In this document: positions 44,758 through 57,208 of the stretch, one piece after another
Layout of the letters: every line of letters begins with the position of its first letter
How positions within the stretch are numbered: position 1 is the first letter of the stretch
Source: Fusarium oxysporum f. sp. lycopersici 4287
Lineage: Eukaryota; Ascomycota; Sordariomycetes; Hypocreales; Nectriaceae
DNA: 64,000 bases
Assembly: GCF_000149955.1 (NCBI RefSeq)
Contig: NC_030989.1
Location: forward strand, 2,551,839-2,615,838
Direction: 5' to 3'
Position numbers and translations under genes: made by a program
Notes under the pieces: generated by a model
The model's database searches: none
What the model was told of the DNA's origin: nothing
The model's input: the letters and a program-made list of their open reading frames with translations, nothing else

Positions 44758-46654
44758 CTAAACGCTGGTTCCCTCATTCTTACCGGCGTGAGCCTCAGAA
44801 TCAATGGTAGTCTCAGGGTTGTTGGCATAGTCATCCTCACCACTGAGCTCCTCAAGAGTCTTACGGGCAGTCTCAGGGATAAGGAGAGTAGTGAAGATAC
44901 CGAGAAGCATGAAGAGAGCGTAGATCTCGAGGACGTGGTCCATCCAGGGGGCCTCGTTCTTGTCGGTGGCACCGTGGGTGCGGAGGATGGAGATGGCACC
45001 CTGGCCAATGATGGAACCAATCTTTCCTGAGGCAGCGGAGATACCATGGGAGGTAGATCGGTAGCGGGTAGGGAAGACCTCACCAGGGACGATGAAAGTG
45101 GTAGTGTTAGGGCCTGTAGTTGTTAGTATACGTTTTTTCGTGGAAGGAATAAAGACATACCGAAGTTGAAGAAGAACTGGGCAAGGACGTAAATAGCGAG
45201 GAGACCGTTGGAGGAGATATGGTTGTAAGCGAAACCCATGACCTAAACATGTTAGTGTTGTGAACCACCAGCCACGACAACAACTTACAATGAAGAGAAT
45301 AGTCAGAATGATGAAACCACCAAGCTGAATAGTCTTTCGTCCAAGGGTATCGATAGTGGCAACAGACACCCAGTAACCAGGGACAGCACCAGCCAAGACG
45401 ATAATGATGTTACCAACAGCAGTGTTGTACAAGAACTCGTACATGTTATTGGCATCCTTAGAAGAGTAACCGATGACCTTGAGGATAGTACCGTTATTCA
45501 AGCTGAGACCATAAAAGGCAACATCAAGACAGAACCATGAGCCAGCAGTACCGATGAGGATGGACAGGTTCTTCCACTTGCTGTAGTGCTGGCAGAAGTC
45601 GCTCCAGCTGGCCTTGGGGACCTGGAGGTTCGACTTGGCGCTGGCGTGGACTTGAGCACGGGCGATCTCGTCGGTGTCGCCCTCACGCTTTCCAGTCATG
45701 TAGGCCTTGACGTCCTCGTCGGCTTGCTCAACGTCACGGGCGACATCGAAGGTGTAACGGGGGGTCTCGGGGATGGTGAGACGGTCTATACCATGTCAGT
45801 GTTTGTTGAGAGGTCGAGATGTAAGTGACTTACAGTAGAGGGCAATGCAAGCAGGGACGGCACCGAAACCAACAAGGGTACGCCACATCTTGTCAACGGC
45901 GACCTGGCAGTCTCCAGTGCAGTGCTTGGTATCAGGGGCACTCTCGAGGGAAGACTTGAAGCCGAGTGTGAGGAACATCATGACGAGAGCGGCGACGAGC
46001 TGACCGATACCCTGCATGGCAAAGACGGCAGCCATCATGGCACCACGCCACTTAGTGGTAGCGAACCTGCGATGTTAGTCAACCTGGATATGATCGCCTT
46101 GAGTGTACATGAACTTACTCGGAGGTAATAATGGAAGAAAGGGGATAATCACCACCAATACCAACACCCATGACTACACGCCAGAAGATGATAAGACCAA
46201 CAAGCGAGGTGGAAGGCGAACCGGCAGTCAGGGCCTGGGCAAGAGTCGCAAAGATGATGACAATAAGCTCCAGACCATACATCCTCTTACGACCGACAAT
46301 ATCGGCCAACATACCAAATCCAAGCTGTCCAATAACAGTACCAGCAGAAGTCGAAAGCTTGATAGCGTTATCAGAGCTGGTAGCAAGCTTTCCCTTGCCA
46401 GGATAATACACAATACCCAGCATGATGGTCAACATGGACACGCAGAAGATATCGTAGGAGTCAGTAAAGAAACCAACACCAGCAACGACACAGGCGCGGA
46501 CATGGTACCATCCGAAAGGAGCCTTGTCGATCTCGGCGAGGGCAAGACGACGACGCTCATTGGGGTCGGCGATGTGAGCAAAGTCGTTGTGAAAGTTGTG
46601 GAAGGCATTGTTGCCGCCGCTTGTCTTGGCGACGGGACCAGGAGTGGCAGCCAT
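44758..46654 (-). CDS. High-affinity inorganic phosphate:H+ symporter, Pho84 type (MFS)
   Basis: Plasma-membrane uptake of phosphate with protons. 567 aa from exons 46654-46119, 46066-45834, 45785-45289, 45242-45161 and 45113-44758. Typical Pho84-group features: F-T-D-S-Y-D-I-F in helix 1, the signature G-I-G-G-D-Y-P-L-S in helix 4, and G-P-N-T-T-T-F-I-V-P-G-E-V-F-P in helix 10. About 12 membrane segments with a long hydrophilic central loop are seen. The D-Y-D and phosphate-contacting Asp/Tyr residues known for the group are kept. Its promoter side (46655-47536) has two CACGTG sites, the motif of Pho4/NUC-1 phosphate-starvation regulators. Fungi often carry several paralogues, so which of them this is cannot be said. 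Confidence 0.93.
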
Positions 46655-47536
46655 TTTTGGAAGAATTATTTAAAGAACGATATGAAGAATAGAACTGGTC
46701 TTAGTTTCGCGTACGTCTACTTGGAAAGGGTACCCAGCGGCACGTTCACAAGAGAAATTATCCTTGCAGCCAAGAACAAGCCAAGAGATCTAGAAAAGAA
46801 CATAACGATCTAATATATATAAACCGTCCTCGATATTAATCCCCCATAGTTCTCTTTTACAAAAATCCCATCGAGAGCCGTCCGAACCGAGACGCACCAG
46901 TCAAATTTTGTTTCTCGAGGACATGCTCTTCTAGAACTCGACATGCTATCTCCTGAGTCTCCATGCTCGGTATAGGATGAAGCACACGACACTTATAAGT
47001 GAGGACGAATAGACGTCGAGCTCCGTTCCCACGTGCATTCAAGCGTTGAGATTGCTTGGCTAAAAGCGTTCCAGGGTCTCGGGACACGGCACGGAATTAG
47101 CGTGGCTCCGACCCGCCTTGGCATCAAGAGTGACAGATTGAGGTGCATCTGGACTTGAATGGGGACACCGAGAGAGTAAGCTTGTCATTAAGGACTAAGC
47201 TTGTTGGTGGTAAAGTTTTGCTGCATTGGGACACCGAAGGCGTTTGGAGTCTTCAATATTTCGGGTATCACGGCTTCAGCTGAAGACAAGCGTCGATTGT
47301 GTTGCCGGTTTAATCCCGCGGGCCAAGACTTTTTCGACTTGGAGAGCACGTGTCTTCCAATGACTCTTCTAAGTCTGGGTATTCGAATTCTGCCTCTTTC
47401 TTTCTCTTGTGACCTATCTCTTCTTTTCGGGCCGTCGCTGTAAAGGGTGTTGTTGCATTCGCTTATACGCAAGGTTGTCGCATTCTTTGCGCGCGCATCA
47501 TACGTCAACTTCTCACCTCACTCTTCAAACATCACC
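46655..47536. promoter_or_regulatory. Divergent promoter region with two CACGTG sites
   Basis: CACGTG occurs at 47030-47035 and 47347-47352, about 375 and 690 bp before the phosphate permease ATG (and about 500 and 185 bp before the GNAT-like gene). This hexamer is the binding site of Pho4/NUC-1 bHLH regulators. Position supports but does not prove phosphate control. No gene is seen in the interval. Confidence 0.4.
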
Positions 47537-48217
47537 ATGTCAGAGCCAACAGAACCGCCACCTCTGTCAATCGAGGTCCTAACCGACCCAAAAGAAAAGA
47601 AAGATGCTCTCAAACTCATCGCCGACAGTGTCGCGCAGCAGCGTCAAACAGCATCACGCGCCATGATCTTTCACCCCATTCCCCTCTCTGTCTTTATAGC
47701 CATTCTTGCGATCGCACACTATGGCGCGGGCATAGGCAAGGACATCAGCACCATGCTGATCATCTACCCCGGTATTATACTCACATACCTCGTCGCAATT
47801 CGATACTTCACCAGTGCGTACATTCGCATCGCTGAAGAGACGAATTGGCTTGACTGGATGAAGAAGGATGGTGTTGAGGATACCATCATCGGTGCGCGGT
47901 TCGGGAAGGACATCATCGCTGCAGTGGTCCTTCGACTGGAGAAGAGCAACAAGGCTGCCTTCATTCGTGCATGGACGACGAGGGCGCGGTACAGACGTCG
48001 AGGACTTGGTGGGGACATGTTGCGTGAGAGTGTCAAGATTGCGAAGCAGAAGTTGGGCAAGGGGTGCACCGTTGAGTTTGCGCAAGATCATGCAAACAGC
48101 GAGATGCCTCTCCATGAGCTCTTCAATGCTCCTTTCCTTGCGCGACAAATGAAAGCGAAGAAGGCGCTCAGTGCAGCACTGAAGGACTGGGATGAGGGCA
48201 AAGAGGGACCTCAATAG
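47537..48217 (+). CDS. GNAT-like membrane N-acetyltransferase family protein
   Basis: 226 aa, single exon; ATG in CACCATG context. Two hydrophobic segments (about residues 43-63 and 72-92) precede a GNAT-like region. The motif A-R-Y-R-R-R-G-L-G-G-D-M-L (about residues 152-164) resembles the acetyl-CoA pyrophosphate loop (R/Q-x-x-G-x-G/A). This layout is like NAT8-type ER acetyltransferases, but the rest of the GNAT fold is weak. The enzyme's substrate is not known. Confidence 0.68.
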   Translation: MSEPTEPPPLSIEVLTDPKEKKDALKLIADSVAQQRQTASRAMIFHPIPLSVFIAILAIAHYGAGIGKDISTMLIIYPGIILTYLVAIRYFTSAYIRIAEETNWLDWMKKDGVEDTIIGARFGKDIIAAVVLRLEKSNKAAFIRAWTTRARYRRRGLGGDMLRESVKIAKQKLGKGCTVEFAQDHANSEMPLHELFNAPFLARQMKAKKALSAALKDWDEGKEGPQ

Positions 48218-51200
48218 CGACGAGAGTTGGGTATGTATAAAAGTAATGTAAGTTCACTCACTCGCCCGTCTTAGATCACTGGTCGCTAACATGAAGCGGA
48301 TATTCTTCATACTGCATGCGACGGGTGCGCGATGCGATCCTATCTGCTTGACTGAAGTCCGGTCAACTACAACCACCCGTACCACTGTGATTATTCCGCT
48401 CAGAGTGCGCGCAACCGGTTTCGTCTTTCCGAACCGGCGCCTCAAATAGCAAAAGCTGAGATTACACCAGCAATGGAGCCAAGGTTCTCTCCCTCGCTGC
48501 CACTTTCAGCCGTCCAGCTTCACGTTTGATGGTACAGTGACACAGCAGTATAGTTTATGGCCATTCAGTGTACAGGCCGTTTATCACCTTGGTGTCTCGC
48601 AACCCAACCGCCGTCATCCTCAGCGCATTTGGTGATTTACAGTTTGGAAGTGATGCTCATCTTTATGCGCCGAGTGCAGTGCCGAAATGAACAATGCAAC
48701 ATAGCCAAATGCCGACGACCATGGGCCATCGCTCTTGTCGCTGCCCTTAAAGACTATAATAACAGCAAAATCTCCCGAAATTGCATCTCAAACAAATACG
48801 GCCTGCTCCTCGTGTCTTCGCCAGTGTTTTCTGTTGTACCTGGATAAATGCGACCGTTGATGTTGTGGGCTTCTGGATATCATCTGCAAGTGTCACTAAG
48901 GACGACGACCCTGCAAATGCAATCCCTGGGTACGAATGCTTCCAGCAACATGTGCCCAAGTCTGTGCATTGAATCGAGAAAGGTCTGAAATCGATCGTTT
49001 GACATATTGCTGAGCAGGATGCTCAACGACAGGAGACGCAACACAGAAGCATGTATAAGCAGCAACTCTACGAACTACTGCAATCAAGACAGCTCACATC
49101 CCCGAAATGCCTTATGACATCCATCTATTTGAGCGCTTGCTCTCTCTCTCTCTCTGCTAGTTAGGCTGAGTATTCCAATGTTGAGCAACCTCGATGTGGA
49201 TGGTGATCTTAGTTACGACAGAGGCCCTCCGACCGAGGCCAACAGGGCAGGCTTGTGAATGGGACCCGATGCTACAAAGGCTGCCACTGACTAGATTAAT
49301 GCTTTTACATCTTTGCACCCTCTGTCGTAAGCTCTCGACGCCTTCAGCTCGCTGGACATCCCGGAGTTGTGAGCAACCATCACGAACGAAGCGGCCCCCA
49401 GCCATACTCTGCAGGCATATTGCCATCACGCAGCATCGGCATTCTCGCCAAACCCGAGTTTTTATTAATCATTATTCTGCATCAAATGTGGTCAACCAAC
49501 ACCTTTCGTGGTCGCTCAGCATGTTGATCAACTGGGCCTCTAGTCGATCATATAGATACGCGAACACGATCAACCAAGATCGTCGAGATCAGAACCACAG
49601 CATGTTGCATCGTGCGATCAAACTAATGCAAACTCCAATGTTTCACATAAAATGTCAATCGCGTACCACCAACCTTTCTCTCATTCCGTATTCCCCGTTC
49701 ACCTCATCACCGATCTTATACCCGCGTTGCAGGAATGCCAACGACGGGCCGCGAGGGATGACACAACCCGCACACCGGGGCCTCTCCGCTCTGCTAGTAT
49801 CTGCTCTAGAATGATTTGGAGACTTGCGCGATCAAGGGAGGCTCAAATAAAACATTTACTGGAGCATCTGTAGCGGGTTCCAGGTGATAATTCCATTCAC
49901 ATTCCAGTGTTGTTTTATCACAGCTTGTTGGGATCATAATGACTAAAAGATCTGGTAAACGGATTCGCTGTACTCGTTATGATTCGTGTAAATATTATGG
50001 TAAGAAATGGTGAACCCATATAAGCTATTTTCGGGCTCCAGATGTATCTCGATGTGGTGCTTCATGTCTCAAGTGACGTTGCCTCTAATATTCGAAGATT
50101 TGTGTAATACCAGCCCTAAGATATACAAGTAGCACATGAGATTACTCCAGAGTACACAAGCTCAATTATGAATTATCCCTCGACATTTGATTAAGCTTAA
50201 AGGCTTGCATGAACCATAAACAAATGCACGAAAGGTAGCTTTTCGGCGATACAGGGTAACGATCCTTCGTCAGAGATGCCTACAGTGGGTCAAGGCGATG
50301 CATGAAACTCGGAGTCTCAGAGAAGAATGGAGATGAATCATGCATATTCTGAGGCTGCGACAAATGCAGTTCTTACCCTACAACAACTTCAAATTGTTGA
50401 TAATTATGGGTTTGACTGACTCTTTGCCAAGCTTTATGTTCATATCGCTTGTAACAGTGGATAAGAGAGATCTTAAGTGCTGACAGATGGTCAGAGTGTA
50501 CCGCTGCGGATCATGTCCCCCGACGTGGGGGGTGAAATGCGATTGCAATTGGATGTCTTCAAGTGGTGGGATTGGACTGAGAATGTGGTTGCGAAATTCA
50601 ATTCACATGGAAGAATGTGAAAGCTAGAGTTTGTCCATGTAATGGTCATCGGCAAATGCGCACCAATTGACTGAGGATTGAGTTGATTGACCGTTGACAA
50701 AAGTGCGCCATGATAAGAACGAACCCCTCGTCTAAACCCTGACCTCTCTTATCACGCACATCCTGGCCTCAATCACCAAAGGCTGCAACCTCTCTATCGG
50801 CCTCATCTCTCACAGTGATAAGCTTTTCCAAGATCCAGCCCTAGGTCATCTAACGATTTAGATCTCAATCTCCTTTTCCCATCAAATTTTCACGTCTAGA
50901 CAATTTCTTCGCCACCTAAAAAAAAACCTCCCGACGCAGGTACCGAGCATGAGAAAACAGGGATTACAGGAGGCACACGCCCCCTTGGCAAGACAGCTGG
51001 GCAATGCTTAATTTCGGGGCCAAGACCGAATGATAAGGATGTGAATGACGACAGTTGAGATGAATTAGTGTAGCCACTAAAGAGCGATTTTTTAATCAGG
51101 AGAAAGGAAAAACCTTGCCTTGCCAGATCGACGATTGGGTTAAAAATATCTCATCTGTCTGCTATTACAGTTGCAATGATGCCTCCCCAGCCTTGTTCTC

Positions 51201-52627
51201 CTTTGGAAGCAGGGATGGCTGTTGTCTCCTTTCACAGGCCAATTGGGCATTTCTTCACGTGCCATGGCACACATCTTCACGTGGCAGAAGCTGGAGGAAG
51301 TGGAAATAGACTGGAATAGACTCTTGAGAAGAAGAAAGTCAATGGAAGAATGTTGAGAAGCCTGCGGGAGTGGCTCTCACAGTGGATCTCGAAAGATGCC
51401 ACATCTTTTGGACGGGCCGGTAGAAGGTTGAATTTTTTATTCTCGACAGGACCCCAAACCAGTCCATCATGAGTTTGGCTCGATGTCCGAGCTTTGAGAC
51501 AACGGTCTCTCCGCTCAACTTCGTGTTTTTCGCATCAGACCACTCCGCTTACTGATCCGATCGGCGAAGCAAAACGCTAGAAGGGATAACAGCACCCATG
51601 TGAGTTTTTACGTGTTCACGTATCATGTTGGCGTCTATCATTGTTACTTCAGTGACCTGTCGTCTTGCGTACAACACCTCCCGCGCTGCAACCTGAACAT
51701 TGTCATCAAGTGGCGCTTATTAGTGCGGTGATGGTGAGGGGGGAAGCACTCTGACGGGTAATTTTTTAATGCAAGCTAATCATTACTTCCAAAGCTCTGT
51801 TTAATGCTGAATTGAGTTCCACCTTTTGAAAAGCTTCTGATCAATACGGAGAACGTGGTTCTGCTATTAAATGCTGAGGCGTCCAAAGAATGATACGGTT
51901 CCTTTGGTTCATCCCATGCCAGCTGACGACGGCAGGGTTTGCAGGGCAGACACCAATTGCAAGGATGTATTTCTGGGAACCAGCCCCTCTTCGTTTGTCA
52001 CTGATGCTGGACCGGCAGTGCACGGGTCGTCTGTAACTCTGCACCCTGGTTTGTTACCTCGTGTTGGCCATGGACGTCTTTCCATACGAGTCCATCATCA
52101 TCTGCTCGAGCAATTGAACAACAATCTGATGGTAATTCTCGTTAAAGAAAAGATGACCATGACCAAAAGCATGAAGAGAGGAGATCTCCCAATAAAGACA
52201 TCCCTCGTCCCGGTTCACCCGACAATACAGAGTTCATCACCAACTCAGATGCACTGATCAACATCCTCACTACGTTCACACCCTTTCGCCCCGCTCGCCC
52301 TGGAAGTTTCCGCCTACAGACTAGATCATCAATAACAGCTCCAGAAAAAGAAAAAGAAACAAGACAACCTGCAAAAAATACGAACATTGTCCAAATAGCG
52401 CATGCAATAGCTTCCGCACCACCCTCTAGCCCTCCCCAGCACAAGCCACGGCGTTTTCTGTAATTTACCCTGCCTCCAAAGGGATATGCATGCCCCGCGT
52501 AAAACAACATGGCGTATTTGATCATAAACAAAAAATATATCTTCAATTAAAACAAACGCCGCTCATTAATCTATAGGTTGTTCGTATATATGCAAAAAAA
52601 AAAAGTGAGAAGGCTTTATCTAACGGT
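48218..52627. other. 4.4-kb interval without a supported gene
   Basis: The longest frame (49194-49814, + strand, 206 codons) is rich in Arg, Ser and His, has no domain and no neighbouring exons, and I take it as chance. A short (CT)n microsatellite lies at 49140-49155. No tRNA or inverted repeat found. The right part, 50.5-52.6 kb, could be an extended 3' region or a non-coding transcript locus, but nothing in the sequence proves it. Confidence 0.5.
49140..49155 (+). repeat. (CT)8 microsatellite
   Basis: Simple dinucleotide run in the gene-free 4.4-kb interval. No function inferred. Confidence 0.7.
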
Positions 52628-53859
52628 TTAGGCCTTCTTCTCCACGTTTATCGACAAGCTGGGGACGTCGAATGTTACCGTCGTGTTGGCCGAGTAAGCT
52701 TCTGTTCCCCAGGACATGTAACCAATGTAATCGGATGACGAGGGGTAATTCGCGTTATCCATGGAGAGGATCTCCTCGATCAATGGCCAGAGATCACCAT
52801 CAAACTTTTCAGTGGGCTCGTCGACGTACCATGTCAAGACTTTTTGCTTGGCCTGGTTGGTATCGTAGTAGAGTTTGCTGATCCGATTAGCATCGCATGC
52901 ATATTCCCTGCGCGAGAAAGCTTGACTTACAATTCTGTACCGTGGAGAGTCTTTGTCGCCAGGGGGTTTGATCCATCAACGTTAAAGCCGAGAGGTTGTG
53001 TCGCAGGTCCAATGGCAGCAAACCACACCATGATTTCGTGCGACGCATCCTCACTGTCCTGCGCCTTCTTCTGATCGCTGTCCATGAACATATCCATCGC
53101 GACGTTGGCATTTAGTAGGTTCTTCTTCATTGCGGCGAGATCTGTCTTTGTAGCCTGTGTAGCGCCTTTTGCGGAACCGTTGCCAAGAGCGTATGTCCAT
53201 TCGAAGTCGATCTCGATCTTGTCAATAGTGTTGAGCTTGGCGGGGAACACGGAGCCGTCGACTTTGATGTTGGGGAAGGCGTGGACAGGAGCGGTTTCGG
53301 GGCCTTGAGGGTATTCCCATACTACGGACCATCGAGGAGCGGTTGTTTTTGTTGCGTACGTTTCATTGTTGTTGATGTCGACCTGCCATGGTCAGAATCG
53401 GATGGGAGAGCTTGGTGTCGCATGACGGCATAGCATGATATGCATCATGAGGAGGTATCATGATAGAAAAAGTAGAGGATTGACTTACATATAAACATAA
53501 ACCTCCGTCATCGCCTTCGTTCCAACCCCACTGATTAGGATTGACTGCGCGACAGTTAGCAAAGGTACAATCGTTACACAAGACTCGATCCCATCCCGAG
53601 TTACACAGTAACTCGATAGTTTGTACTCACGTGTATATTCTTGGCCCTTGGTATCAGGATGTATACCATAAGACTTTTGGCAATGTTGTTCCGTCGTAAT
53701 GCCATTCTTCTTCTTTGGTGCTGTCGGTTTCGGATCTGGCTTGAACAAAGGCGGTCCACCCGATGCTTCACGCGAACTGTTAAGACCGATCAACACACCC
53801 AGCGTGATGGCGATAGGAAGGGCCAAAAGGCCAAAATTGACGAGGAACCGGATCGTCAT
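52628..53859 (-). CDS. GH12 endo-beta-1,4-glucanase/xyloglucanase with N-terminal hydrophobic segment
   Basis: Hydrolyses beta-1,4-glucan or xyloglucan with retention of configuration. 328 aa from exons 53859-53631, 53544-53489, 53382-52931 and 52877-52628. The nucleophile is Glu211 in HEIMVWF and the acid/base Glu305 in WGTEAYS. The aromatic W-G-W-N segment near the start of the catalytic domain fits the family. A hydrophobic stretch (about residues 6-25) is followed by a Pro/Lys-rich linker to about residue 52. It could be a cleaved signal peptide or a membrane anchor. The start at 53859 follows the longer 53952 frame, which would bury this segment behind 31 extra residues. Confidence 0.88.
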
Positions 53860-54669
53860 AATTTCTGCTGGTGTTTCTGAGCAGAGAAGAGAAAAAGAAT
53901 TGAACTGAATTGAACTGGACCTCCAAACAAAGGAGGAGGAAGAAACGAACAAGCTTTTGAAACTGCGTAGACGTTATCATTCGCACAGGCTGGTTATTCC
54001 CAAATTGGCTGCTAGCTAATGCGATGCACACTCCCCCCTCCCTTGCATATGCGGAGTGGCCAGTGGTGACTCTGTGGAAATGCCGACATGCCAATCACGT
54101 AGCGCACTGCCCAAGCTGATAGCACGCTCGCAGCTGAAAGTGCCCCTGATCTAAACCCGGGATTAACCCCTGCGCTGCTATACGAAGGGGGGTGTTGTGT
54201 TAGTGTATCTGTTAGTTGTTCCTGGATTAGTGTCACGGCATGCTCGGGTGGTTCGCTCGTGTTAATGGGCTGGAGCTTGTTTATTCCAAGAATACACCAA
54301 TCCTGAACCGATACTGCACTGCACATACTTTGCAGAGACTGGGGGACGTGCCAGTTGGGAACCTACCTAAACTCAAATCAACACACCCCCATCGGATCTG
54401 CCTCTTGTCTCTATGTACTCTCCTCTCTCTCTCCCTTGTTTTTTCTTCTTCTTCTTCTTTCTAGTCAATCTTCTCTCGTTTTCTTGAACTCTTGGTATTT
54501 CTTTTCCCTTTCATACATCGTTTGCAAAGGTACCAGTCACTCGTTATAACCAAGAACATCCAAGGTTTGCCAAGATAAGCCATTGACTTTCTATCGGCTT
54601 GCATACTTTTTTGTACCACGTTGTACCTGCGGAACCCAAACGCATGCGTCCCACCCGTCCAGAGTCAAG
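53860..54669. other. Divergent intergenic region, GH12 / GT2
   Basis: It contains a CT-rich tract (54420-54480) before the GT2 start, as is common in fungal promoters, and otherwise nothing specific. Confidence 0.5.
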
Positions 54670-57208
54670 ATGAACGGGCATCATGGCTATGCAGAGGGGG
54701 AGCAGGAGAGGGAGTATAGGGAGATGGTAGAGATCGACGTGCAGCGTCAACATCAGCAGCAGCATGAACAGAGACAGTATCAGCAGCAGGAGTACTTCCA
54801 GCAAGACCTCCACTCTCCATACGGTCCCCCAGAGCAGCAATACACGCCGTATTCGCCCTATCATTCATCAACGGAAGAGTTTCAGGGCCGCTCTGTCACT
54901 GAGCAGGGACGACCCGCTAGGCCTTCACCAGCGCACTTTGACGATTACAGTCCAGCGCCTGAATGGCCTCCGCACATTGCCAATAGCCCTGGGCAGTACT
55001 TCAACGACACACCGGGTGGTTCACGCTCTGCATCGCCGACACTGCGAAGCGGTAGAGAAACACCAGCTCGTCTGCATCACCACCCGGGCAATTCGTCCGT
55101 CGACTGGAGACCATCCAGCCTAATGGTCAGCTCCCGCACCCTCGTCAACAAATCGTCCAACGTCACTGACTCCGTCAAACAGAACCAGAGCCACCTAAGT
55201 CTCGCTGCGCTTCTGCCCGGCGGGGGTTCGCCTCAGAGCAGCAGCGCAAACACACTTTATAACAAGGATTATATCGTTGACAGCAGCACTATTCAGCATG
55301 TGCATAAGCGCGACGACGCTGAGATCTGGGGTGGTTGGAAGCGATGGGTGTTTAGGCTTGTTCCTTTTCTCACGTTTGCGAATACTGGACTCTACATGGC
55401 GTATCTTGCGCTGAGAATTGCTTGTGTTATCTGGGCGCAGAATGCGGCGGATACGACGTATGCTGGTGCATGGATATTCATCGGTGTTGAGATTGCAACG
55501 GCGATTCCGTCATTGATGCATAATACGTGGACAATGTGGTCGATGAAGAAGAGGAACCGACCTAAGCTGCGATTGACAGGCAACGATGTGCCAACTGTCG
55601 ATGCATTCATCACTTGCTGTGGTGAAGATGATGATCTGGTTATGGATACGGTGCGAGCGGCGTGTGATCTGGATTATCCCCGGGATCGATACAGAGTCAT
55701 TCTGCTGGATGATGGAAAATCTTCTGGTCTGGAGGAAGCATGTGCGAAGTTGTCCATGACGTACCCGAACCTGTACTACATGGCTCGAGTCAAGATTCCT
55801 GGTCAACCTCATCATTTCAAGGCGGGTAACCTGAACTATGGTCTTGACGAGGTGCACAAACTGCCTGGAGGTGCCGGTCAATTCATGGCAGCTCTGGATG
55901 CTGATATGGTAAGCTATTCCCGCAAATTGAGCAACGACATACTTACAGTTGCAGATTCCCGAGCGTGACTGGCTCCGTGCTATTCTTCCTCACATGCTTA
56001 TCGACCCCAAGATGGCTCTCGCATGCCCTCCCCAGCTCTTCTACAACACCCCTCCCTCGGATCCTCTCGCTCAAAGTCTCGATTTCTTCGTCCACGTCAT
56101 TGAGCCCATCAAGGACGCTCTAGGTGTCGCTTGGTGCACCGGATCAGGCTACGTCGCTCGTCGTGAAGCTCTCGATGAGATTGGTAACTTCCCTCTTGGA
56201 TCTCTGGCCGAGGATGTCGCTACATCGACTCTCATGCTCGGTAAGGGCTGGAAGACGGCTTTCATCCACGAACCTCTCCAGTTTGGTACTGTTCCTGAAG
56301 ACTATGGCGGTCACCTTAAGCAGCGAACGCGATGGGCTATTGGAACAGTCGATACCTCTTTCAAGCTGAACTTTTGTCTTTGGGGCGACAAGGTTCGCCA
56401 GATGACCACCGCTCAGCGATTCTCCGGTTTCTTGTACGCCTCGTTGAGCATGTACACCATTCTGCTCACCATTTCGCTCTTCGCCATTCCGATTATCCTG
56501 ATCATGCAGAAGCCTCTTGTGGCATATGCTACCGACGAGCAGCTCCGATGGTTGATCCGCGCGTGTTTCGCATCCGTCATATCGAACCGTCTCTGCGAGT
56601 TTGCTCTCTTCATTCCCGCAGGTTATCATACCGGTCAGCGAGGTTCGCGATATCAGCTCTGGATGTCTCCTTACATCGCGCTCTGCCTTATCCGATCGTT
56701 CATTCTGCCAACATGGCTCGGCGGTCAAACTCAAGCCTTCAAGCCAACAGGTTCGCTCGGCTCAGCCCTAAATGAGCGCGACGCCAAGCTCCGAAAGAAC
56801 ATGTTCCGACGTCTCTGGGGCATTCTCATCAACTACATGGCTCTTTTCCACTTCGCCTTTGTGTATCTCACCCTCGTCGCTGTGGTTCTCACATCGTTCC
56901 GATCATTTGTCACGACTCACACCGTTCGCGACACACTCACCGCCCTTCTCACCCACGCGTTCTGGCCACCTCTCACATTCCTCTTCATCTGCAGTTCGCT
57001 CTGGACACCGATTTCCTACGCGATTGACCCGCCTGCCATGCCTGACCGCGAGGACCTGCTGAACCGAGATCCAAAGACGCAGGTGGCGCATCCCACCACC
57101 CAAAGCAAGAAGATTGCTTTTGGCGGTCAAGCCGCGTGGTTCGAGTTGGAATACACGACAACTACTATTTATACATGCCTGGTCTTTGTGTGCTCATTCA
57201 TTTTCTAG
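54670..57208 (+). CDS. GT2: Type-2 family glycosyltransferase (cellulose-synthase-like GT2), Gln-rich N-terminus
   Basis: Processive-type membrane glycosyltransferase, 830 aa, exons 54670-55908 and 55955-57208. Residues 1 to about 210 are hydrophilic with Gln/His repeats (QHQQQHEQRQYQQQ). Then come two helices, a GT-A domain with D-D-G, D-A-D (Asp410-Ala-Asp412), a G-S-L-A-E-D-V-A motif (TED-like) and Q-R-T-R-W, and about five C-terminal membrane helices. This is the signature of GT2 synthases. A conserved fungal member with this architecture, named GT2, is reported (from memory) as needed for hyphal growth on solid surfaces and virulence in Zymoseptoria and Fusarium. The glycan made is not known. 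I identify the ortholog by architecture only. Confidence 0.85.

Noticed and set aside
49194..49814. 206-codon open frame on the + strand in the 4.4-kb gene-free interval
   Set aside because: Arg/Ser/His-rich composition, no domain, no signal peptide, no neighbouring exons; best explained by chance.
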